The notes beneath the pieces were generated by a model that saw nothing but the letters and a program-made list of their open reading frames with translations, had not been told where the DNA came from and searched no databases. This document shows, piece by piece, positions 33,444-39,733 of a stretch of 64,000 nt of DNA. Position numbers and translations under genes: made by a program. The DNA is from G025836975 sp048751585. Its GTDB lineage: Bacteria > Pseudomonadota > Gammaproteobacteria > Burkholderiales > Burkholderiaceae_B. Location of the stretch: positions 248,001 to 312,000 of the forward strand of contig NZ_JAZHOB010000008.1 of the NCBI RefSeq assembly GCF_048751585.1. The letters are read 5' to 3'. How positions within the stretch are numbered: the first letter of the stretch is position 1; each line of letters begins with the position of its first letter.

Positions 33444-34268
33444 TTATCTCCTGTGGTAATTCCAACCTAGGGCCGTCGAGAGCTCTCTTGCGGCCGCACA
33501 CACTTCCTCTTGGATCTGGTTTCGCTGCGATTCCGGCACGACATTGAGCGGAAACACCGACGAGATTGCTCCCACCGTCTTGCCCGCGACATCCAATACC
33601 GCGGCCGCGCATCCGCCCACGCCCATAACGCTTTCTCCTTCGTTCCAGGCAAAACCCGACCGCCGTATCTCGCTTAAGACCTCTGCTAAGTCATCTATTT
33701 TGGTTATGGTCGCGCTGGTCATGCGGGGCAACCCCGAATCCTCGATCACCGCAGCCAAATCGTGCTCACTCATGCTTGCAAGCATGATTTTTCCCGCGGC
33801 TGTGGCATGCAAGGGGCGGCGATCTCCCTGACGCAACTGGACCCTCAAGGCATTGGGACTATGGACTGTCGCCAAGACCAACATGGCGACATCGTCCAAC
33901 ACAGAAACGTGAGCCGACTGCTGGGTGCGTTCGACAAGTTTGCTAAGCACGATCAACGATTGCTTGTACAGAACGTTCTGGTTTGCAACCTGCCATCCCA
34001 ACTGCAGCACACCCATCCCGAGCCGTATCCGCTTGGTGATCGGATCACGCTCAAGCATGCGCCATTCACACAGGCATGAGACCAAACGGGACACGATGCT
34101 TTTATGCATGCCGAGCCGCTCGCTCAATACGGTGAGCGACAGTTCGGGTTCGTCATTAGAGAAGGCATGCAGCATCTGCATGGCTTTATCCACCGTCTTT
34201 CGTGAAGTCGGGACCATGGCCTGCGTCGGCTGAGTTGACTGAATGTCTGTGCTTTTTTTCTTGATCAT
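33444..34268 (-). CDS. IclR-family transcriptional regulator
   Basis: A 274-residue regulator with an N-terminal winged helix-turn-helix (about residues 23-85, LSLTVLSERLGMHKSIVSRLV) and a C-terminal effector-binding domain (about 95-270, including HATAAGKIMLASM). Proteins of this family sense small carboxylic or aromatic acids. It is the first gene of the F420/CoA operon and is followed after four bases by the LLM gene. A palindromic site directly upstream of its start suggests autoregulation and control of the whole run. The start at 34268 is uncertain because no ribosome-binding site is visible; MVPTSRKTV at 34217 is an alternative. Confidence 0.92.
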   Translation of the reverse strand: MIKKKSTDIQSTQPTQAMVPTSRKTVDKAMQMLHAFSNDEPELSLTVLSERLGMHKSIVSRLVSCLCEWRMLERDPITKRIRLGMGVLQLGWQVANQNVLYKQSLIVLSKLVERTQQSAHVSVLDDVAMLVLATVHSPNALRVQLRQGDRRPLHATAAGKIMLASMSEHDLAAVIEDSGLPRMTSATITKIDDLAEVLSEIRRSGFAWNEGESVMGVGGCAAAVLDVAGKTVGAISSVFPLNVVPESQRNQIQEEVCAAARELSTALGWNYHRR

Positions 34269-34277
34269 ATGAATTTA

Positions 34278-34303
34278 GTTGCTAAAATAGCAACTCGGTT
34301 GCT
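34278..34303 (-). promoter_or_regulatory. Putative IclR operator and overlapping promoter
   Basis: GTTGCT and AGCAAC form a perfect inverted repeat with a 5-base centre (34278-34294). A third GTTGCT half-site lies at 34298-34303, exactly 20 bases from the first, or two helical turns. On the minus strand a possible -10 (TATTTT, 34284-34289) lies inside the palindrome, with a weak -35 (TTTCCA, 34308-34313) 18 bases away. A bound regulator would block this promoter, so autorepression and control of the downstream operon is the simplest reading. Confidence 0.6.
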
Positions 34304-34350
34304 GATATGGAAATAATAGCATGCAATTTCTCAATTGGGCTATTCAGGGC

Positions 34351-34380
34351 AAAAAAAAACCTGCACATTTCGTGCAGGTT
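34351..34380 (-). terminator. Rho-independent terminator after cofE
   Basis: On the minus strand, stem AACCTGCAC / GTGCAGGTT (9 bp, 5-base loop) is followed by a run of T. It lies 38 bases beyond the cofE stop and just before the iclR promoter, so cofE is transcribed apart from the iclR operon. Confidence 0.88.
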
Positions 34381-34418
34381 GAGAATCGGGCGGATTTAAA
34401 GAAGAATCGGAAGCGAAG

Positions 34419-35201
34419 CTACCGGAACATGTCGTATTCGCGAGGACGTATCAAGTCCGTGGCGGCGGCATCCTCATTGGATTTCCAAGACACTCCCCGA
34501 ATAACGACCACTGGCGTCGCTTCGGAGCTTTGGCCCATCAAGGCAGAACCTGCCGACGCAAGTTCGTCCGCAGTCCCGACCTCGGACGACACCAAAGTCC
34601 GGCCATGCATATCGCATGTGCCCCTCAAATCATTCACGGCGGAAATACCCGCCACTCCAATCGCGACGCCCACAGTGCCATTGCGCCAGGCCCGGCCATG
34701 GCTGTCATTGATGATCACGCCAATTGCTGCTCCAAAAGCCCGCCCAAGCTCTTCCCTCAACAACTGGGCAGAACGATCCGGATTCTCTGGAAGCAGCAGT
34801 GCGGTGTCGTCATTCACCTCTTGCAACACATTGGACATGTCTATCCCTGCATTTGCCATTACGAATCCAAGCCGATGTTCAACAATCAGCACGTCGCGCC
34901 GATACCGCAAGACTTCGTTCGACTCATCGAGAATCAACTGCACCAGCCGCGGATCCTTGTTCACCTGGGCTGCAAGCTCGCAGGCACGATCGGAAGGGGC
35001 GACATCAGCAAGCCGAACTATCCTGCCCTCCGCCTTTGAGACGATCTTCTGGGCTACGACCAATATGTCGCCATCAAACAAGGCCTGGTTTTCTCTGCGT
35101 AGCGCCTGGGAAATCAAGTGGCAAAGATTGTCGCCGGGTTGGACCATAGGCAACGAAGCCGGTGCAAAAAGATTTAGAGAGCGTGTGCGTGGCATAAGCA
35201 T
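34419..35201 (-). CDS. cofE: Coenzyme F420-0:L-glutamate ligase (single-domain CofE)
   Basis: Adds glutamate residues to F420-0 using GTP to make the polyglutamylated cofactor. The 260-residue protein has the hallmark VVAQKIVSKAEGR (metal and GTP site), then VIINDSHGRAWRNGTVGVAI, the second conserved block of CofE. It ends at about the length of archaeal CofE. The FMN-binding C-terminal domain of actinobacterial FbiB is missing. The gene is divergent from fbiC across a 95-base gap and is ended by its own terminator. No ribosome-binding site stands out upstream of the ATG at 35201; a second ATG follows at 35195. Confidence 0.93.
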   Translation of the reverse strand: MLMPRTRSLNLFAPASLPMVQPGDNLCHLISQALRRENQALFDGDILVVAQKIVSKAEGRIVRLADVAPSDRACELAAQVNKDPRLVQLILDESNEVLRYRRDVLIVEHRLGFVMANAGIDMSNVLQEVNDDTALLLPENPDRSAQLLREELGRAFGAAIGVIINDSHGRAWRNGTVGVAIGVAGISAVNDLRGTCDMHGRTLVSSEVGTADELASAGSALMGQSSEATPVVVIRGVSWKSNEDAAATDLIRPREYDMFR

Positions 35202-35296
35202 CAGGGAAATAAAGGGCGATGCCCATAGGTACGACTCGGTGAGCCGTAGACATTAAGCAAATATTTAATTCAAACCAGTAACAGAGAGAGACTACG

Positions 35297-37768
35297 ATGA
35301 ATAGCAAAAAATCATACTTCGATGCCCTGGCTCCAGATGAATTCGCACAGCGCGACCTCTATGAGCTATTGCCACTAGCCGCGCAGTTGCGCGACCAAAT
35401 TCACGGGCAGATCATAACCTACTCACGCAAAGTATTCGTTCCGCTAACCAGGCTATGCAGGGACGTTTGCCATTACTGCACTTTCGCAACTACGCCTAAG
35501 CCTGGAGAGTCGGCCTATCTATCGAAAGAAGAGGTAATAGACATCGCACGGGCCGGGCAACGCATGGGGTGTTCAGAAGTGCTTTTCACCCTCGGCGACA
35601 AGCCGGAACTACGCTATCAATCCGCCAGGGAACAGCTCAGCGAACTGGGCTACAGCACGACAATCGAATATCTAACAGCCATGTGCCAGGCGGTCGTCGA
35701 AGAAACCGGACTGCTTCCCCATGCAAACCCTGGCGTCATGTCCGAGCAAGAGCTCGCTATGCTGCGCCTCTGGTCGGTATCGCAGGGCATCATGCTCGAA
35801 AGCGCTTCCAGGCGGCTTTGCGAGAAGGGGCAGGTGCATTACGGTTCTCCGGACAAAGATCCCGCACTGCGGCTTGATACCATACGAACCGCGGGAAAAC
35901 TGAGCATTCCTTTCACAACAGGAATACTGATAGGTATCGGCGAAACGCGTACGGAGAGAATCGAATCGCTTTTAGCATTACGCACATTGCACGAAGAGTA
36001 CGGCCACATACAGGAAATCATAATTCAGAACTTTCGCGCAAAAGCCGCAACCAAATGCGCCGGACGCGAAGAGCCCGATTTGGCGGATCTAATGTGGACG
36101 ATTGCCGCTGCCCGGATTATTTTTGGCGCTGAAATGAACATCCAAGCCCCGCCGAACTTGAGCCCACATCTTTACCCCAAGCTGATGCAAGCGGGCTTGA
36201 ATGACTGGGGCGGCGTATCGCCTGTCACTCCCGACCATGTCAATCCCGAAGCACCGTGGCCTCAATTGACCGAGTTGCGGGAGTCCACAGCCCAAGGCGG
36301 CAAAGAGCTGCAGGAAAGAATGGCTATTTATCCCTCCTATGTGCGCAATCTCGAAAAATGGGTCGATCCGGGCTTGAGGACCATAGTCCTGCGGGAAAGC
36401 GATTCCGAAGGCTATCCCCGCATGTCGCCTTGGTCCCCCGGACTGAAAGGGGCCGAGCCTCCAACCAGGCGCGCGTCGGCACACAACACGCGGCACAACC
36501 TGGTCAGCCCCTCAGTACGCAACGCCCTTGCCCTAGCCCTTGATGGACAGGAACTGAGTGAAGAGATCCTCACAGAATTATTTCATGCGCGTGGCTCGGA
36601 GTTCGACGCCATTTGCGAAGCTGCAGATACGGCGCGGCGCGACGCGACCGGCGATGTCGTTCGCTATGTTGTGACACGAAACATCAATTATACGAACGTC
36701 TGCCAATACAAATGCGCATTCTGCGCGTTCTCGAAAGGCAAGCATTCGGCCGGCCTGCGCGGCCCCGCGTACGACCTTGATATCGACGAAGTGGTACGTC
36801 GAGCCCGTGAAGCAAGGGTACGCGGCGCTAGCGAGGTGTGTCTCCAGGGAGGTATCCATCCCGGATACACCGGCGACACCTATCTGGACCTGGTTCATGC
36901 CATCAAAGATGCCGAGCCGGGTTTGCATATTCACGCCTTTTCTCCACTCGAGATCAATCATGGGGCAAACACACTGGGTTTATCGCTGGAGCAGTTTCTG
37001 ACGAAATTGCGCGACGCGGGACTGGGCTCGCTTCCCGGAACCGCGGCCGAAATTCTTCATGACGATGTCAGAGCCATTATTTGCCCGGACAAGCTCAACA
37101 CGCAACAATGGATAGACACTGTCGAGACAGCCCACAGGGTGGGCTTGCACACGACATCCACGATGATGTTCGGACACGTAGACAGACCACGGCACTGGAG
37201 CCGGCATCTGGTCTTGTTGCGAGAACTTCAGCAACGCACTGGAGGGATAAGTGAATTTGTCCCCTTGCCGTTTGTCCACATGGAGGCTCCTATTTACTAT
37301 AAGGGGTTGGCGCGCAAGGGGCCCACGTACCGCGAGACGATATTGGTTCATGCACTGGGCCGGCTCGCCCTGCATAGGGTCATACCGAACATTCAGGTTT
37401 CGTGGGTCAAGCTGGGGGCTCAAGGAGCTAAAGCATGCTTAGAAGCGGGTGCGAATGATCTTGGAGGCACGTTGATGAATGAAAGCATTTCAAATGCCGC
37501 TGGAACCGAATACGGCCAGGAAATGAATCCCGCACAAATGGACAATCTTATTATGTCGATCGGGCGCGTCCCCCGGCAGAGAACCACGTTGTACGGCGTC
37601 CCATCGCAGGCCGCCATAGACCTCTCGTATCAAGCGCCTCCGCTGGACACGGTAGTGCTTACCCCTGCGGGCAAATTTCCCACGAACAAGTGCCGATCTG
37701 AAGGCATCAAAAACACTTCCATCAAGGTTACTGCGCAAACCGTAAGCTCGCTGGCGCCAGGAGGATAA
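35297..37768 (+). CDS. fbiC: FO synthase, fused CofG/CofH radical SAM protein
   Basis: Builds the deazaflavin FO (7,8-didemethyl-8-hydroxy-5-deazariboflavin) from tyrosine and the flavin precursor 5-amino-6-ribitylaminouracil. The 823-residue protein carries two radical SAM domains. The N-terminal CofG half has Cys54, Cys58 and Cys61 (LCRDVCHYCTF). The C-terminal CofH half has Cys469, Cys473 and Cys476 (VCQYKCAFCAF). Fusion of the two halves is the bacterial FbiC arrangement; archaea keep them apart. Length is close to mycobacterial FbiC. The base composition is visibly lower in GC than neighbouring core genes. It has its own promoter region shared with divergent cofE. Confidence 0.97.
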   Translation: MNSKKSYFDALAPDEFAQRDLYELLPLAAQLRDQIHGQIITYSRKVFVPLTRLCRDVCHYCTFATTPKPGESAYLSKEEVIDIARAGQRMGCSEVLFTLGDKPELRYQSAREQLSELGYSTTIEYLTAMCQAVVEETGLLPHANPGVMSEQELAMLRLWSVSQGIMLESASRRLCEKGQVHYGSPDKDPALRLDTIRTAGKLSIPFTTGILIGIGETRTERIESLLALRTLHEEYGHIQEIIIQNFRAKAATKCAGREEPDLADLMWTIAAARIIFGAEMNIQAPPNLSPHLYPKLMQAGLNDWGGVSPVTPDHVNPEAPWPQLTELRESTAQGGKELQERMAIYPSYVRNLEKWVDPGLRTIVLRESDSEGYPRMSPWSPGLKGAEPPTRRASAHNTRHNLVSPSVRNALALALDGQELSEEILTELFHARGSEFDAICEAADTARRDATGDVVRYVVTRNINYTNVCQYKCAFCAFSKGKHSAGLRGPAYDLDIDEVVRRAREARVRGASEVCLQGGIHPGYTGDTYLDLVHAIKDAEPGLHIHAFSPLEINHGANTLGLSLEQFLTKLRDAGLGSLPGTAAEILHDDVRAIICPDKLNTQQWIDTVETAHRVGLHTTSTMMFGHVDRPRHWSRHLVLLRELQQRTGGISEFVPLPFVHMEAPIYYKGLARKGPTYRETILVHALGRLALHRVIPNIQVSWVKLGAQGAKACLEAGANDLGGTLMNESISNAAGTEYGQEMNPAQMDNLIMSIGRVPRQRTTLYGVPSQAAIDLSYQAPPLDTVVLTPAGKFPTNKCRSEGIKNTSIKVTAQTVSSLAPGG

Positions 37769-37883
37769 ACGGGCACACGTACGATAGCTGCCGTTTGCGG
37801 CATGAGAAGCAAAGCTGGCCCGCATCTATCGGCTTCCAAAGCCTTTAAATGCGGGTCCGCTGTATTTACTCCTCTTTATTTTT

Positions 37884-38294
37884 TTATTTGCCTTTGCAGT
37901 CCGCCGACGCGTTTTCACGCTTCAAGTACGCAATCAAATCCGCACGTTCCTGGGGATCGGGAATGCCCGCATAGCCCATCGAGGTTCCCGGAATGGCTTT
38001 AAGCGGATTCTGCAGAAACAGATCCAGGGTTTTCTCGTCCCAGACGATTTTCGAATGGCGCATCGCATCGCTGTACGCAAAACCCGGCACCGTGCCCGCC
38101 TGTCTGCCGAACAACCCGCAATGCCTGGGCCCGGTGCGGTCGTAGGCCAAGGCATGGCAAGCCAGGCAGCGCGAATACACGGCTTCGCCCCGGACGGCGT
38201 CGCCGGCCGAAGCGGCCCACGCGGCCGCCACTGCGCCTCCTGCCCATAAGCCCAGGCTACAGGACAGCGCGGCCACCCATGCCTTGCCGCTCAT
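37884..38294 (-). CDS. Periplasmic class I c-type cytochrome
   Basis: A 136-residue monohaem cytochrome c. It has a signal peptide (ending near AAAWAASAGD, about residue 29), the haem-binding motif CLACH shortly afterwards and a candidate axial methionine in PGTSMGYAGI. An electron-transfer role in the periplasm is inferred. Start at 38294, overlapping the ferritin-like gene by four bases (ATGA). The spacer of 115 bases to fbiC (opposite strand) holds a T-rich stretch and weak hairpins but no clear terminator. Confidence 0.9.
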   Translation of the reverse strand: MSGKAWVAALSCSLGLWAGGAVAAAWAASAGDAVRGEAVYSRCLACHALAYDRTGPRHCGLFGRQAGTVPGFAYSDAMRHSKIVWDEKTLDLFLQNPLKAIPGTSMGYAGIPDPQERADLIAYLKRENASADCKGK

Positions 38295-38866
38295 GACATG
38301 AAGGCCGACGGTACGGGAGGCTCGCCCAGGGCATTGCGCAAGACCGCCCAATGCATGGCTTCGTCGCCCAATATGCTGGCCGCCGCCTTGGCCAGGTCGC
38401 GGTTGTCGAACACGGGCACCGCGCCCAGGTATGCGCTGACCGCCCCTTTTTCCAGCATCGCCGCAAAGCGCAGGACATCGGCCTGGGATTTCAGCTTGTC
38501 GACCGGAAAGGTGTATTTGTCCTTGGCGGAAACCGGCTTTCCCCCCAGAGTGGTTATGGTCTTGGAAAGCAGGCTGGCATGCTCTTTATGATGGCCCTGG
38601 AAAACAACCGCAAGATCCAGCACCGGCTTTTGCAGCAAACCGCTTTCGGCACCCACCTGGTAGGCGGCGATCGCCTCGAGTTCGGCGCCCAACGCCGTAT
38701 TCAGGATGCGCACATCGGAAGCGCCCCCTTCTTTGCCCTTGGCAAGCGCATCGCGCCCCGCCATCAGCGCCACGGCGGCACCCGATAGAAGCAGCCCCGA
38801 CTGGCCAAGGAAGGCGCGACGGGCATCGCGCGTATCGGGATCATGGACAAAACTTAGAAACGACAT
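38291..38866 (-). CDS. Ferritin-like domain protein with twin-arginine leader
   Basis: A 191-residue exported protein. The N-terminus DARRAFLGQSGLLLSGAAVA has a twin-arginine pattern followed by a hydrophobic stretch, so Tat export is likely. The mature part is a four-helix ferritin-like bundle with metal-ligand-type residues in GAELEAIAAYQVG, HHKEHASLL and GDEAMHWAVLR. It is not a known ferritin or Dps. The ATG at 38866 has AGGAG nine bases upstream. It sits between an ECF sigma factor gene and a cytochrome c gene on the same strand, which suggests oxidative or metal stress handling in the periplasm. Confidence 0.82.
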   Translation of the reverse strand: MSFLSFVHDPDTRDARRAFLGQSGLLLSGAAVALMAGRDALAKGKEGGASDVRILNTALGAELEAIAAYQVGAESGLLQKPVLDLAVVFQGHHKEHASLLSKTITTLGGKPVSAKDKYTFPVDKLKSQADVLRFAAMLEKGAVSAYLGAVPVFDNRDLAKAAASILGDEAMHWAVLRNALGEPPVPSAFMS

Positions 38867-38901
38867 GGCACTTCTCCTGAAGGAACAGCACTTGAAAACT
38901 C

Positions 38902-39603
38902 TCATTCCCTGCGTTCTTGCTCCAGACGCGCCATGACGGCGGCCACGATGCGGTCGCAACGGTCGCCGGCAAAGGAAAAGGCGGCCGCCAGGCCTTCAAT
39001 CGCTTCCTGCTTCAGCGACTTGCGCAACAGGCCGCGGGCGCGAAAATATCGGCTGCGCACGGTGGCGGCGGGAATACCCAGGCAGACAGCGGTTTCCTCC
39101 ACGGAAAGCTCCTCGACGGCACGCAGCACAAATACCGAACGGAAGGTATCGGGCAGCCGATCGATGCGGGATTCCAGCATGTGCCGGGTCTGAGCGCGCA
39201 GCAGTTCCCTCTCGGGCTGATTGAAAGGCGATTCGTCCATGGTGGTCTCTGACGTTGCGTCGTTATGCTTCAGGTCGCTGTTGAACTCCAGCCAGGTGGA
39301 CAAGCGGTTTATCTTGCGCAGGCGCTGGTTCGATTCGTTGACGACGATGCGCACCAGCCAGGTGGAAAGGGTGGAATCGCCGCGAAACGAACCTATGGCG
39401 CAATAGGCCTTATAGAAGGCTTCCTGCACCGCCTCTTCCGCGTCGGCCTCGTTGCGCAAAATACTGCGGGCTACCCGGTAAAGCCGCTGGTTGTAGCGGC
39501 GCATCAATCTTTGCAGCGCATCCCGGTTGCCTTGCGCAAGCTGTTGCGCCAGTTGGGTATCTGAATCGCCTGCGCCGGCAGGCCTGACAAGAGCTAAAGG
39601 CAT
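38902..39603 (-). CDS. ECF-type RNA polymerase sigma factor
   Basis: A 233-residue sigma-70 family factor with region 2 (about residues 30-95, including DAEEAVQEAFYKAYCAIGSF) and region 4 (about 145-195, LSVEETAVCLGIPAATVRSR). A Ser/Thr/Asp-rich linker separates them. The last 35 or so residues extend beyond region 4. No anti-sigma gene follows; the next genes encode a ferritin-like protein and cytochrome c, which may be its targets. The start at 39603 has only a weak ribosome-binding site. Confidence 0.9.
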   Translation of the reverse strand: MPLALVRPAGAGDSDTQLAQQLAQGNRDALQRLMRRYNQRLYRVARSILRNEADAEEAVQEAFYKAYCAIGSFRGDSTLSTWLVRIVVNESNQRLRKINRLSTWLEFNSDLKHNDATSETTMDESPFNQPERELLRAQTRHMLESRIDRLPDTFRSVFVLRAVEELSVEETAVCLGIPAATVRSRYFRARGLLRKSLKQEAIEGLAAAFSFAGDRCDRIVAAVMARLEQERRE

Positions 39604-39678
39604 GATGAAACCCGGAATAATGTGTCGGTTACAGCATTAGATGCCATCGCTCATCCACGCGTTCCCGCCATTTATGAA

Positions 39679-39702
39679 AAAAGGGGGCAGACGCCCCCTT
39701 TT
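39679..39702 (-). terminator. Rho-independent terminator after the GH31 gene
   Basis: Stem AAAAGGGGGC / GCCCCCTTTT (10 bp, 4-base loop) is followed by further T on the minus strand. It lies 32 bases beyond the GH31 stop and could also work on the plus strand. Confidence 0.85.
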
Positions 39703-39733
39703 ACTTGCACAGATACAGATGGAATTGCGCGGT

